Below are positions 15,707 through 24,781 of a stretch of DNA of 64,000 bases, piece after piece. The DNA comes from Paludibacteraceae bacterium (GTDB lineage Bacteria > Bacteroidota > Bacteroidia > Bacteroidales > Paludibacteraceae). The notes beneath the pieces are model-generated. The model did no database searches. It saw nothing but the letters and a program-made list of their open reading frames with translations, and had not been told where the DNA came from. A program made the position numbers and the translations under genes. The stretch spans positions 30,785 to 94,784 of the forward strand of contig CAJOCN010000002.1 of the NCBI GenBank assembly GCA_905233255.1. The letters are read 5' to 3'. Each line of letters starts with the position of its first letter. Within the stretch, counting starts at the first letter, position 1.

Positions 15707-16450
15707 TTAGGTAGAGACAGAGAGCGGGAGACGAATGCCGTTGGAAACCCCACCCGACCTCCCCACAAGGGGAGGAGAGCAGGAGCGAAAGATAGAGCGG
15801 TAGCGGGAGCGGGCAATAGAATTGCCCTGGAATGAACATACCTTAATCGGTTCGAAGGTTACGTCTTCCGTCAGGTGGTGAAGGTACGCGTCGGTGATAG
15901 TTGGTTGTTGCTCCTTGGGTTTTGCGGCTTCGGCTTTCGCGGCTTGGAGGGCACGGTAGATGGCTACGTACGTATATTGGTAGAAACGGGAGTAGCGCTT
16001 CATGCCGGGTTCGGGGGTAGCGTGGCCTTTGACCACGTTGAAATAATGGCGGAAGAAACGGATACGCCATTCGAGGGCTTCCGGGGTTGAGGAGTGCTCC
16101 AAAGCGTGGGCTTGGCGCTGGGCTTCCTTGATCATTTCGCGGTTGGCGACACAGGCGGCAGACCATGTTTTAGGGAAATGGTAGGTGTATAGTTCGAAGA
16201 GTCCGTCCCGGAAACGAGAAGGGCGAACGACGATGCGTTTCTTGTATTTTTGGCCCTCTTTGACTGAATCCATGGCACCCCAGAGCATTTTGATACAGAG
16301 ATCAAAACGGAAATAGCGGACGCCGCGGGAATGTGGTCCGGAGTGCCTCCGGTGGCGGATATCCCTGCGGCTGGTAGCAGGGAGATCTTCGAAAGTGGCT
16401 CCTCCGTATTTCAAACGGTCCATAACGATGGTTTTTAGGTGTTGTGCCAT
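15707..16450 (-). CDS. Unrecognised basic protein
   Basis: A 247-residue protein that I do not recognise. The N-terminus ([40 protein letters not shown]) is rich in Arg and His; the middle ([20 protein letters not shown]) looks helical and is followed by a Lys/Ala/Glu/Gln linker. No signal peptide or membrane span is seen. The C-terminal 30 residues are repeat-derived: a CGP copy encodes about residues 224-235 ([12 protein letters not shown]), preceded by Arg/Ser-rich short repeats ([13 protein letters not shown]). The gene has its own promoter (16620-16650) with an unusually long leader of about 160 nt. A nucleic-acid-binding role would fit the charge but is speculation. Confidence 0.65.
   Translation of the reverse strand: MAQHLKTIVMDRLKYGGATFEDLPATSRRDIRHRRHSGPHSRGVRYFRFDLCIKMLWGAMDSVKEGQKYKKRIVVRPSRFRDGLFELYTYHFPKTWSAACVANREMIKEAQRQAHALEHSSTPEALEWRIRFFRHYFNVVKGHATPEPGMKRYSRFYQYTYVAIYRALQAAKAEAAKPKEQQPTITDAYLHHLTEDVTFEPIKVCSFQGNSIARSRYRSIFRSCSPPLVGRSGGVSNGIRLPLSVST
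15746..15779 (-). repeat. CGP palindrome inside the unrecognised gene
   Basis: ACCCCACCCGACCTCCCCAC then AAGGGGAGGAG. Read as [13 protein letters not shown]. Confidence 0.87.
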
Positions 16451-16614
16451 GTGCTTGTAAGTTATTTATATTCAGTTGTTTGGGTGCTGTGCGTTTGTTA
16501 TAAAGTCTAGGATTGCACCGATGCGCCTATTGGATTACCCTTATTTTGAGCTTATTTTGGGTCGGTGAGGGGTAGTTTGGCGACCTCGACGGTGATTAAG
16601 CAATCCTGGAAATC
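16451..16614 (-). other. Long 5' leader of the unrecognised gene
   Basis: Between the promoter at 16620-16650 and ATG 16450 lie about 160 nt without an ORF on the sense strand. I see no known riboswitch or strong terminator hairpin. The remaining bases to 16770 hold the divergent promoter of the ytxH-like gene. Confidence 0.5.
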
Positions 16615-16619
16615 GGGTG

Positions 16620-16650
16620 CAAAGATACAAAAAATATTTGGAATATGCAA
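16620..16650 (-). promoter_or_regulatory. Promoter of the unrecognised gene
   Basis: Minus strand TTGCATATTCC, T-rich spacer, TATCTTTG (16627-16620); spacing 20. Confidence 0.78.
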
Positions 16651-16701
16651 ATTTTCGGGGGACGGAAATATGAAGAAAATGACGAAAAGATATATTTTTT
16701 C

Positions 16702-16732
16702 TTGCGTATGTCAAATATTTTTTGTATCTTTG
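16702..16732 (+). promoter_or_regulatory. Promoter of the ytxH-like operon
   Basis: TTGCGTATGTC, T-rich spacer, TATCTTTG (16725-16732); spacing 20. The leader to ATG 16771 is about 33 nt. Confidence 0.82.
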
Positions 16733-16770
16733 CAGCCAAATTGTTAATCATTAACTAAATCTATACGAAT

Positions 16771-17010
16771 ATGAACAACTTGTTTAAGGGAGCCGCACTC
16801 TTTATCGGCGGCGCATTGGTAGGCGCAACAGCCGCCTTGTTACTTGCTCCGAAAACCGGCGAGGAAATCCGTCAACAGATCGCTAACGCAGCTGACGAGG
16901 CAAAACAACGTATGCAGGATTACTGCGAACAACTCAAAGCCGATCTCGCGGCCGCAAACGCGCCCGAACAACCCGCTGCTGATGCAGAACACGCTGCAGA
17001 GGAGATTTGA
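16771..17010 (+). CDS. YtxH-like small membrane protein
   Basis: 79 residues: one N-terminal hydrophobic segment (FKGAALFIGGALVGATAALL) followed by LAPKTGEEIRQQIANAADEA, the YtxH/gas-vesicle-GvpP-like signature, and an Ala/Gln/Glu-rich coiled tail. Members are envelope-associated and of unknown mechanism. First gene of a run with a holin-like protein and an AI-2E-type permease. The TGA stop at 17008-17010 lies inside a GAGATTT repeat. Confidence 0.85.
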   Translation: MNNLFKGAALFIGGALVGATAALLLAPKTGEEIRQQIANAADEAKQRMQDYCEQLKADLAAANAPEQPAADAEHAAEEI

Positions 17011-17093
17011 GATTTCTTATCTCGGCAAAGCCTCGAACGATCGGCTGAAGCCGTATGGAAATTTGAGATTTGAAATTTGAGATTTGAGAATTT
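17001..17093. repeat. Composite array: GAGATTT words around a 43-nt insert
   Basis: Two GAGATTT units, then an insert with CGGCAAAGCC, AACGATCGGC and CCGTATGG (17016-17058), then AAATTTG, AGATTTG, AAATTTG, AGATTTG, AGAATTT. It fills the whole gap between the ytxH-like and holin-like genes. A similar insert, also ending CCGTATGG, lies at 27960-28022. Confidence 0.8.
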
Positions 17094-17585
17094 ATGGAAA
17101 ACGAAGTATTCAATCAACTCAAGGACGAGTTGAGTTCTTACGGTAAGTCCGTAGGTGAGGTAGGCAAACTCCGCCTCATCGGCATCGTCAGCCGTGTGTT
17201 AGGACTCTTTCTGATGATCTTCACGATCGTCCTCTGCGCCCTCGCGCTACTTACCTTCGGCGCCGTAGCCGCTATTGACGCTATGTCGGCGGTGATGCCG
17301 GTATGGGCGGCTGCGCTCATCATCAGTAGTATCTACGTGCTGCTCATAGCTATCGCTATCGTAGGACGCAAACCCCTCTTCATTCACCCCTTCATCGCCC
17401 TCATGGCGAAACAGATTCGGTCGGAGGAAGAACTTGCGCTCAAGACCATGGAGGCGGAGCACCAAGCCGAGATAGAACGCGTCAAGATAGAGTGCCACGT
17501 GGAGAACGCTACCCGCGAACTCAACCTCTACGCCTCGCTCTTCTCCCGTATCTGGTCCTTCATTACAGGTAAACTGAAGAAATAG
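17094..17585 (+). CDS. Holin-like (phage holin family) membrane protein
   Basis: 163 residues. Amphipathic N-terminus (FNQLKDELSSYGKSVGEVGK), then two hydrophobic hairpin segments (VLGLFLMIFTIVLCALALLT and VMPVWAAALIISSIYVLLIA), then a charged coiled-coil tail (EELALKTMEAEHQAEIERVK). This pattern matches the Actinobacteriophage holin III-like family that Bacteroidota encode beside ytxH. No other phage gene is near, so lysis is not implied. Confidence 0.78.
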   Translation: MENEVFNQLKDELSSYGKSVGEVGKLRLIGIVSRVLGLFLMIFTIVLCALALLTFGAVAAIDAMSAVMPVWAAALIISSIYVLLIAIAIVGRKPLFIHPFIALMAKQIRSEEELALKTMEAEHQAEIERVKIECHVENATRELNLYASLFSRIWSFITGKLKK

Positions 17586-17586
17586 C

Positions 17587-18639
17587 ATGTTTTCCCGTCT
17601 ATACGGCGTATTACTGCCATTCTTCGTCAGCTTCCTGTTGGCGTATGTTCTGGACCCCGTAGTGGTGTTCGTACAAACCAAATGCCGCGTGCGCAACCGG
17701 GCGCTCGCGGTGTTTGTGACCTTAATCCTGGTTATCGGTATCGTCGTAGGCGCCATAGCCGCCCTGCGCAAACCCGTCACCGAACAGGTCAACACCGCCT
17801 GGACGGCTTTCCAGACGTATATAGCTGCCTTTAATATCAACGATTATGTCTCCGCCGAGACCCAGGAGAAACTCCTCCAGTGGCAGTCGGAGTGGGATTG
17901 GAAGAAGGCGCTCGCGAACCCCGAACTGACCACCTCTATCAAGGAATTGCTGCCTAAGATCTCCAATTGGATCACCGGCGGACTGTCGTGGCTCTCCGAG
18001 TTGGTGGTCGTCTTCATGGGACTGCTCTATCTGGTCTTTCTAATGATCGACATGCCGAATATACGCGCCGGCTACAGCCGTTTTATACCGCGTAAGATCA
18101 GGCCGCAGGTTGTCACCCTCATGGGCGCTATTGACAGGAATATGAACGCCTATTTCCGCGGGCAGGCGATGGTAGCTACCTGCGTGGGTGTTCTCTTCGC
18201 CATCGGCTTCACCATCACCGGCATGCCCATGGGCATTGCCATGGGGCTCATCATCGGACTCCTCAACATGGTACCGTACATGCAGGCGCTTGGTATCCCG
18301 CCCTGTATCGTGCTCTGCCTCATTCAATCGGCGCAGACCGGCCAGCCCGTCTGGCTCACGCTGCTGATGATGGCAATCGTCTTCATCGTCGTTCAGTCGA
18401 TCCAGGACATGGTTCTCACCCCTAAGATCATGGGTGACGTCACGGGCATGAGCCCCGCGATGATTCTTCTCTCCCTCAGTGTCTGGGGTGCGCTCTTCGG
18501 CGTGATCGGAATGATCATCGCCCTGCCGCTGACCACCCTCATCATCGAGTATTACGACCGCTATGTAGCCAACCGCGGCGTCACCTCCCGTGCCCACCAG
18601 GACAACTACCCAGGACGGCTGCGCAAAACCAAAGAATAA
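17587..18639 (+). CDS. AI-2E/PerM-family permease
   Basis: 350 residues, polytopic. Starts MFSRLYGVLLPFFVSFLLAY, shows WITGGLSWLSELVVVFMGLL and the C-terminal family block GDVTGMSPAMILLSLSVWG followed by GVIGMIIALPLTTLI. The family includes AI-2 exporters and transporters of unknown substrate. Only one nucleotide separates its ATG from the holin-like stop; an in-frame stop at 17575 rules out a longer N-terminus, so the first membrane segment of longer homologues is absent. Confidence 0.88.
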   Translation: MFSRLYGVLLPFFVSFLLAYVLDPVVVFVQTKCRVRNRALAVFVTLILVIGIVVGAIAALRKPVTEQVNTAWTAFQTYIAAFNINDYVSAETQEKLLQWQSEWDWKKALANPELTTSIKELLPKISNWITGGLSWLSELVVVFMGLLYLVFLMIDMPNIRAGYSRFIPRKIRPQVVTLMGAIDRNMNAYFRGQAMVATCVGVLFAIGFTITGMPMGIAMGLIIGLLNMVPYMQALGIPPCIVLCLIQSAQTGQPVWLTLLMMAIVFIVVQSIQDMVLTPKIMGDVTGMSPAMILLSLSVWGALFGVIGMIIALPLTTLIIEYYDRYVANRGVTSRAHQDNYPGRLRKTKE

Positions 18640-18666
18640 ATCTTCAAATCTTCAAATTTTCAAATC
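18640..18666 (+). repeat. 8-nt array (TCTTCAAA)
   Basis: TCTTCAAA, TCTTCAAA, TTTTCAAA, TC. It directly follows the permease stop, in the 37-nt gap before the TonB receptor. Confidence 0.8.
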
Positions 18667-18676
18667 GTAATTCCCC

Positions 18677-20551
18677 ATGTTCTCCCTTCTCCTGGCGGTC
18701 AGTGCAGCAACTACAATATCGTCCGCTACTCCGGACACCCTCTCCTATACCCTCGATGAGGTGGTAGCGACGGGTACGCGCGCGGAGACACCTGCACGAC
18801 TTCTGCCGGTGACCGTCTCAGTGGTCTCAGAAGAGGTACTGACCGATAAATCCGCACCGAATATCCTGCCTACGCTGACAGAACAGGTGCCGGGACTCTT
18901 CGTCACCTCCCGCGGCGTGATCGGCTATGGCGTCAGCAACGGCGGATCGGGAGGAATCAAAGTGCGCGGTATAGGCGGGCAACCGAACACTGACATACTC
19001 GTCCTCATCGACGGACTGCCGCAGTACGCAGGCTTGTACGGTCACCCCATCGCCGATAATTACCAGACGGCTATGGCGGAGCGGGTGGAGGTTATCCGCG
19101 GACCCGCATCGCTCTACTACGGCTCGAACGCTATGGGAGGAGTGATCAATATCGTCACCCGCCAACCCCGCAAGGACACGCTCGTCACCTCCCTCCACGC
19201 ACAAGGCGGATCCTATTTCTCCGCCGACGCCGGCATTTCCAACATGCTGCGCCGGGGCAAATGGAGCGAGGCTTCGGGATTCAACTATATTCGTACCTCC
19301 GGACACAGACCGAACATGTTCTTTGACCAATACTCGGGCTTTGCCCGGCTCGGCTATGACATTGACCCGCATTGGTCGTTCGCCGCTACGGGTAATATAG
19401 CCTATTTCAATACCGCCAACCCCGGTACGGTCACCGATCCAATCTTGGACTCCCACCAACATGTCCTCCGGGGCATGGCGACCCTCTCTGCGGAGAACCG
19501 CTATGACCGCACGGAGGGTGCCATCCGCGTCTATTACTCCGGCGGCAGGCACCGCATCTATGACGGTCACAAAGCGTCGGAACCTGTGCCGGTCACCGAG
19601 TATAACCACACCGATCTCATGGTCGGCGTCTCGGCGTACCAGACGGTACGTTTCTTCCGCGGCAACAGTACGACCTTCGGTTTTGACTACCAGCATTTCG
19701 GCGGACATGTGTGGAATAAGGGACTAAGTAACCAAGTACCAAGTACAACGGAAGTCATCCGCAAGACCCAATACGAGCTCGCCGGGTTTGTGGATTTCCG
19801 CCAGCAGGTAGTGTCCTGGTTCTCGTTAGACGCCGGCGTACGGCTCGGACACCACTCGGTGGCCGGATTTTACTATGCACCCCAAGCCGGACTCTCTTTC
19901 CTCCTGCCGCAAGACGCGCAGATCAAAGCCGTCGTCTCGCGCGGATTCCGTAACCCTACCATACGCGAACTATATATGTACGCCCCCGCGAACGACTCAC
20001 TCCAAGCCGTCAGCCTCTGGAACTACGAACTATCCTACCGCCAGTTCTTCCTCGGCGGACGTATCCGTCTCGGCGCAAATATATTCTACCTGCATGCCAA
20101 AAACATGATCGAGACCCGCCCCGTGAACGGCAGACCACGCAATGTGAACACCGGCGAACTGAAGAACGCCGGCTGCGAAATAGAGTTCGCCGCAAGGGTC
20201 TGGAAAGGACTTGTCCTCTCCGCCAACTACAGCTACCTGTATATGGTCAATCCCGTCCTGGCGGCGCCGGAACATAAGTTGAATATAGCCTTGGCGTACC
20301 ACCACGACCGCTTCCGCGCGGGCACTAACGTACAATATATCCACGGACTCTACACCGCGCTGCCCAACGCCGCTACCCCCGGCACCAAGCAGAACTTCGT
20401 ACTCTGGTCGGCGCACGGCGCGGCACGTATATACCGCGAACTGTGGGCGACCCTCACGGCGGATAATATCTTAGGCACGGAATACGAGATCAATGCCGGC
20501 TTCCCCATGCCCAAGACCACCGTTATGGCAGGACTCAAGTTCGCCTTCTGA
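18677..20551 (+). CDS. TonB-dependent outer-membrane receptor
   Basis: 624 residues: short signal peptide (FSLLLAVSAATTISSA), TonB-box-like stretch YTLDEVVATGTRAETPARL, plug domain with NTDILVLIDGLPQYAGL, AERVEVIRGPASLYYGSNAM and GGVINIVTR, then a 22-strand-type barrel ending MAGLKFAF with the C-terminal aromatic. Substrate not determinable; no SusD partner follows, which argues against a SusC glycan receptor and fits metal-complex or cofactor uptake. A short 7-nt array (CCAAGTA, 19724-19747) encodes SNQVPS in a loop. Confidence 0.92.
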   Translation: MFSLLLAVSAATTISSATPDTLSYTLDEVVATGTRAETPARLLPVTVSVVSEEVLTDKSAPNILPTLTEQVPGLFVTSRGVIGYGVSNGGSGGIKVRGIGGQPNTDILVLIDGLPQYAGLYGHPIADNYQTAMAERVEVIRGPASLYYGSNAMGGVINIVTRQPRKDTLVTSLHAQGGSYFSADAGISNMLRRGKWSEASGFNYIRTSGHRPNMFFDQYSGFARLGYDIDPHWSFAATGNIAYFNTANPGTVTDPILDSHQHVLRGMATLSAENRYDRTEGAIRVYYSGGRHRIYDGHKASEPVPVTEYNHTDLMVGVSAYQTVRFFRGNSTTFGFDYQHFGGHVWNKGLSNQVPSTTEVIRKTQYELAGFVDFRQQVVSWFSLDAGVRLGHHSVAGFYYAPQAGLSFLLPQDAQIKAVVSRGFRNPTIRELYMYAPANDSLQAVSLWNYELSYRQFFLGGRIRLGANIFYLHAKNMIETRPVNGRPRNVNTGELKNAGCEIEFAARVWKGLVLSANYSYLYMVNPVLAAPEHKLNIALAYHHDRFRAGTNVQYIHGLYTALPNAATPGTKQNFVLWSAHGAARIYRELWATLTADNILGTEYEINAGFPMPKTTVMAGLKFAF

Positions 20552-20593
20552 TATTTCTGCCAAAATGGCAGTTCGTCAGCCTGTGGCATGATA

Positions 20594-20642
20594 GTTGAAA
20601 GATGAAAGATGAAAAATGAAAGAAGAAAAATGAAAGAAAAAA
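20594..20642 (+). repeat. 7-nt array (GATGAAA) forming the grpE start region
   Basis: GTTGAAA, GATGAAA, GATGAAA, AATGAAA, GAAGAAA, AATGAAA, GAAAAAA. Contains ATG codons at 20602, 20609, 20616 and 20630; those at 20609 and 20630 are in the grpE frame. Confidence 0.9.
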
Positions 20643-21181
20643 AGACAGAAGAATTAGAGCAACCCATTGAGGAGCAAGAGAGCCAAGAGGCGAAGGAAGC
20701 CGAGCAGGCAAAGGAGAACGAGGCAGCGGTGAACGAAACAGCCGAGCCGACACCGGAGGAGCAATTGGAGAAGGCGCAGGAACGCATCGCCGAACTGGAG
20801 GATAAGAACCTGCGGATGATGGCGGAGTTTGATAACTACCGCCGCCGTACCAATAAGGAGAAGCTCGAACTCATGGCTACTGCCGGCGAACGGATCTTCA
20901 AGGAAATGTTGCCGCTCGTCGATGACTTCGAGCGTGCCGTAGCCGCCACCGATGACGAGGGCGTGAAACTCATTTACCAGAAGTTCCTTTCCTTCCTCGA
21001 TAAGAACGACGTGCATCCCATCGAGACCGAGGACGCCGATTTCAATACCGACGAGCACGAGGCGGTAACGACCTTCGCTGCCGGTGAGGAGAAAAAAGGC
21101 AAGGTAATCGATTGCACCCAGAAAGGATATAAACTCGGCGAAAAGGTCATCCGTTTCGCCAAAGTAGTAGTAGGAGAATAG
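20609..21181 (+). CDS. grpE: GrpE nucleotide exchange factor
   Basis: Co-chaperone releasing ADP from DnaK. 190 residues: acidic, low-complexity N-terminus ([20 protein letters not shown]), long helix [20 protein letters not shown] followed by [20 protein letters not shown], and a beta domain with DEHEAVTTF and [16 protein letters not shown]. Translation may begin at 20609 or 20630; both ATGs are in the repeat array, so the first seven residues are uncertain. dnaJ follows 4 nt downstream. Confidence 0.94.
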   Translation: MKNERRKMKEKKTEELEQPIEEQESQEAKEAEQAKENEAAVNETAEPTPEEQLEKAQERIAELEDKNLRMMAEFDNYRRRTNKEKLELMATAGERIFKEMLPLVDDFERAVAATDDEGVKLIYQKFLSFLDKNDVHPIETEDADFNTDEHEAVTTFAAGEEKKGKVIDCTQKGYKLGEKVIRFAKVVVGE

Positions 21182-21185
21182 TTTT

Positions 21186-22343
21186 ATGGCAGAGAAGAGA
21201 GATTATTATGAGGTGTTAGGCGTCGAAAAGACGGCTAGTGCCGAAGAGATAAAAAAAGCGTACCGCAAGAAAGCGATACAGTACCACCCGGACAAGAACC
21301 CGGGCGACAAGGAGGCCGAGGAGAAATTCAAAGAGGCAGCCGAGGCGTACGAGGTACTGTCCGACCCGCAGAAAAGGCAACGCTACGACCAGTACGGCTT
21401 CGCCGGTATGGGCGGCGCAGGAGGATTCAGCGGAGGAGGCATGTCCATGGAGGATATCTTCACCCACTTCGGCGACATCTTCGAGGGCGCGGGATTCGAC
21501 TTGGGCGACTTCTTCGGCGGCGGAGGACGCAGCCGCGGCGGTCAACGCGTACGCAGAGGAAGCGACCTGAGAGGAAAAGTGACCCTCACGCTTGAGGAGA
21601 TCGCTACGGGGTGCGAGAAGAAGATCAAAGTCCGCCGTCTCGTGGAGTGTCAGGACTGTCACGGCACAGGCTCGGCAGACGGACAGACAGAGACCTGCCC
21701 GACCTGTAAGGGTGCCGGCCGAATCACCCGCGCACAGCGAGGTATCTTCGGTATGATGCAGGTGCAGACTGAGTGTGACACCTGCGGCGGCGAGGGACGG
21801 ATCATCAAGAACAAGTGTCCGAAATGCGGCGGTCAGGGCGTCGTGCGAGCCGAAGATATCATTACAGTAACTATCCCGGCAGGCGTAGCCGGAGGCATGC
21901 AGCTCACCGTACCCGGCAAGGGTAACGCCGCGCCACACGGAGGAGTACCGGGCGACCTGCTCGTCATGATCGAGGAGGAGGAACACAAGGACTTCGTCCG
22001 TCACGACAGTGACCTGATCTACAACCTGCTGCTCGACATGCCGACGGCGGTGCTCGGCGGCCAGGTGCAGATTCCTACGCTCACGGGAGACGTGAAGATC
22101 ACCATTACCCCGGGTACGCAGCCCGGCAAGGTGCTCCGCATGCGGGGCAAGGGACTGCCGCGCATCGACCAGTACGGACGGCGGTACGGAGAAGGCGACC
22201 TGCTCATCAACGTAGGCGTTTATATCCCCGAGAAACTGAATAAGGACGAGAAGAAACTGATCGAGCAACTCCAGAACAGCCCGAACATCGCTCCGGGAAG
22301 CGCCAATAAGAAGAACTTCTTCCAGAACCTGTTCGGAATATAA
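21186..22343 (+). CDS. dnaJ: Chaperone DnaJ
   Basis: 385 residues with the full type I layout: J domain ([20 protein letters not shown], with YHPDKNPG), Gly/Phe-rich linker ([20 protein letters not shown]), four CxxCxGxG zinc repeats ([32 protein letters not shown]) and the C-terminal substrate-binding domain. Partner of DnaK and of GrpE encoded just upstream. Free of repeats, in contrast to many neighbours. Confidence 0.97.
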   Translation: MAEKRDYYEVLGVEKTASAEEIKKAYRKKAIQYHPDKNPGDKEAEEKFKEAAEAYEVLSDPQKRQRYDQYGFAGMGGAGGFSGGGMSMEDIFTHFGDIFEGAGFDLGDFFGGGGRSRGGQRVRRGSDLRGKVTLTLEEIATGCEKKIKVRRLVECQDCHGTGSADGQTETCPTCKGAGRITRAQRGIFGMMQVQTECDTCGGEGRIIKNKCPKCGGQGVVRAEDIITVTIPAGVAGGMQLTVPGKGNAAPHGGVPGDLLVMIEEEEHKDFVRHDSDLIYNLLLDMPTAVLGGQVQIPTLTGDVKITITPGTQPGKVLRMRGKGLPRIDQYGRRYGEGDLLINVGVYIPEKLNKDEKKLIEQLQNSPNIAPGSANKKNFFQNLFGI

Positions 22344-22351
22344 GCCACGCG

Positions 22352-24781
22352 ATGAAAAATCACCTGCTCATAGCGTTAGCGCTGCTATGCCTCTGTACGA
22401 CAACAAGTCGTGCGGAGGCATATTGGTTGCAGACCAACGATTTGGGGCACTACCTGGATAACCTCAACGACTATACCGTCTATGAGACAGAGACCACCGG
22501 CGAGTGGAATATAGGGGATCGGAAAGTGTTCTCCATCTCCGGTAACTCCTTCCGGCAAAACAAATACCGCCTGAATGGCATGCGGATCGACAGCCGTACC
22601 ATGGCGGGGCACACCATGCTGATGACTCCGCTCGATCGCGTGACGCTCGATCTGAACCACCTGGACGGCGAACTCTCCTTTACGGACGACTCGCTCCAGC
22701 TCTCTTCGGTACGGCTGACGGGTAACATAGGCGCCTTAGGCGGCATAGCCCCGGGTACCCGGGAAATGATTAATCTCTTTCACTCCTCGGGCGAGGAGCG
22801 CACCATGGATCGCCGGCCGATAGAGATGCGTAACCACGTGGTAGGCGCCGGTACGTTCGACGGCACTTTCGTCATACCCGTCAACGGACGCAGGTACTAC
22901 CAACATGCCTATGTGACCTACGGCCAACGGTCCCTCACCGCCTTTGACCACACCGGTATCAGCGGACTGTTCACCGCTCCTTACTACACCGCGCAGGTGG
23001 ACGGCGAACTGCCTTTAAACTCTAAACTTTCCACTCTCCGCTATTTCTTCGTGACCTCCGGCCGCTCTGACTACGGCAGTGAGTTCTACCTCAACCGTAA
23101 CGAACTGGCCGCGCAGCGCGCGTACCACGCCGGCGTGTACAGCACGACGCGGTTCGATAACTCCGGGGTGTTGGTGGCAGGCGTGAGCTACGAGCAGAAC
23201 GGCTTGCGGCACGACTCCCTCTCTTTCCGCCGGAATATATTGGATCAGGACGGCGAGGCTTTCGACCCCTGGTATCCGGACGGCAGACTCCATGCGGTGA
23301 GCCTCTCCGTGCAGTACGACCAACGGCTCTTACCGTGGCTCCGTATTCATGCGGAGGGCTATAACTCGGTGCTTCATTTCCGGCCGACCACAAGCACGTG
23401 GTCGAATGATATATATGCGCAGTCCATCGCCGACGCCACGCCTACCGATCTCTATACCTACCACTGGCAGAGCAGAGCCTTCACCTCCGGTCTGTTGGAG
23501 AACAAAGCGCTCGCTATCGTTGAGAAGAAAGGGTGGGCGAAAGGGCTCGATTTCTACGCCCATATAGGTGTCTCGCTGGACGGTATAGTGCTCGGGAACG
23601 GGCGATCCGTCGTCTCGCCTAACGGCTTGGCGCAGGTGGCGATTGACTATGAACCGGTGTGGTGGTTCCGGTTCGGACTGTCCCTCAGTCACCATCGTAT
23701 GTCCTACACCTGGGATGACTTGCGGTACCTCAGCTCGGACTACCTCTCCGGCGAAGTAAGGTATCGGGATAACACCCTCTTGGCTACCACCGGCGGCGCA
23801 TACCACACCCCTGACAAGAACCTCTGGGCGCACCAACCCTCCTACGCCGTGATAGACCTGCCGATCCGCTTTACCTTCGGCCGCTCCCGCCGCCACGAGA
23901 TAGCGATCCTCAATACCGCCCGTAAGTACTACCATCAGTGGTACACCGCCTTCACGAACGGCGTGGAGGCGAATATGGAGCAGGTGGACGGCACCTACTA
24001 TATGCGGGAGGGCGAGAAACATTATACCGTCACCACGCAGCCTCTGGAACTGATGTCCGGCAGGGTAGGCGGACGCACACCGTATTATCTGTCCAATACC
24101 GTCAAATATACGTACACCGGGAAGAAATGGTTTGTGCTGGTCAGTTGGCAGAGTTACCTGATGGCTGGACTGAGTACGATGGGAAACGGTCCGCTCCATA
24201 ATAACATCGGCGCCCTCTCGGAGTCCTCCGCAAACCCCGATACCTACCTCGCCCTAAGCGAAGGTAATAAACCTTACCAGGGCAACAGCCGCCTCAATCA
24301 GGATAAGTCCTTTATCCTCCGGCTGCAGGTAACTTATAATGCATGCAAATATTTCTCGATTGCGCTGAACGGCAAGTTCAAGGACGGTCAGCCCTTCTCT
24401 ACCTACACCGTCAGGGAACAGATCCTCAACGGACATACCCGGGTAGCGCTTCTCCACTCGGATGCCAAAGGCATCAACATGGCTAACGGAGCGTTCGGCA
24501 AACGCGAAGATGCGTTCTTTAATTTTGACCTCCGCGCTACCGGCCGATGGTGGGTAAGGGACATACCAATGTCGCTGGAGGTAATGTGCTATAACATCTA
24601 TGATTTCGGTACGGCGCTGACGGAATATACGTTCGATAACTATAATCACCCTACCTATCCGCATTGGACGGTAGAACGCGGGATTGCCTCGATGAAGGAC
24701 AGCCGCACCTCGATGAGTCTTTGTATTCCGCGGGGACTACTCTTCACTTTCCGCGTGGGACTGGAGAAGGATAAACAATAA
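22352..24781 (+). CDS. TonB-receptor-like outer-membrane barrel protein
   Basis: 809 residues. Signal peptide NHLLIALALLCLCTTTSRAEA, then a plug-like stretch (KYRLNGMRIDSRTMAGHTML, PLDRVTLDLNHLDGELSF), then many amphipathic strands rich in Tyr/Trp and ending LLFTFRVGLEK. The conserved plug motifs are weak and no TonB box is evident, so it may be a divergent TonB receptor or a receptor-like barrel. It follows dnaJ by 8 nt. Its 3' end overlaps the convergent O-antigen-ligase gene by 45 nt. Confidence 0.72.
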   Translation: MKNHLLIALALLCLCTTTSRAEAYWLQTNDLGHYLDNLNDYTVYETETTGEWNIGDRKVFSISGNSFRQNKYRLNGMRIDSRTMAGHTMLMTPLDRVTLDLNHLDGELSFTDDSLQLSSVRLTGNIGALGGIAPGTREMINLFHSSGEERTMDRRPIEMRNHVVGAGTFDGTFVIPVNGRRYYQHAYVTYGQRSLTAFDHTGISGLFTAPYYTAQVDGELPLNSKLSTLRYFFVTSGRSDYGSEFYLNRNELAAQRAYHAGVYSTTRFDNSGVLVAGVSYEQNGLRHDSLSFRRNILDQDGEAFDPWYPDGRLHAVSLSVQYDQRLLPWLRIHAEGYNSVLHFRPTTSTWSNDIYAQSIADATPTDLYTYHWQSRAFTSGLLENKALAIVEKKGWAKGLDFYAHIGVSLDGIVLGNGRSVVSPNGLAQVAIDYEPVWWFRFGLSLSHHRMSYTWDDLRYLSSDYLSGEVRYRDNTLLATTGGAYHTPDKNLWAHQPSYAVIDLPIRFTFGRSRRHEIAILNTARKYYHQWYTAFTNGVEANMEQVDGTYYMREGEKHYTVTTQPLELMSGRVGGRTPYYLSNTVKYTYTGKKWFVLVSWQSYLMAGLSTMGNGPLHNNIGALSESSANPDTYLALSEGNKPYQGNSRLNQDKSFILRLQVTYNACKYFSIALNGKFKDGQPFSTYTVREQILNGHTRVALLHSDAKGINMANGAFGKREDAFFNFDLRATGRWWVRDIPMSLEVMCYNIYDFGTALTEYTFDNYNHPTYPHWTVERGIASMKDSRTSMSLCIPRGLLFTFRVGLEKDKQ

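Noticed and set aside
14214-15839. Long 541-codon version of the GT2 gene
   Set aside because: Its first 74 codons cross the promoter at 15632-15662, the 10-nt repeat and the end of the unknown gene. ATG 15617 or 15611 fits the promoter.
17094-17585. Prophage remnant suggested by the holin-like gene
   Set aside because: No capsid, integrase, endolysin or attachment-like repeats nearby. The ytxH / holin-like / AI-2E order fits ordinary Bacteroidota chromosomes.
18827-19708. 293-codon minus-strand ORF
   Set aside because: Antisense shadow of the TonB receptor plug and barrel.
21216-22268. 350-codon minus-strand ORF
   Set aside because: Antisense shadow of dnaJ.
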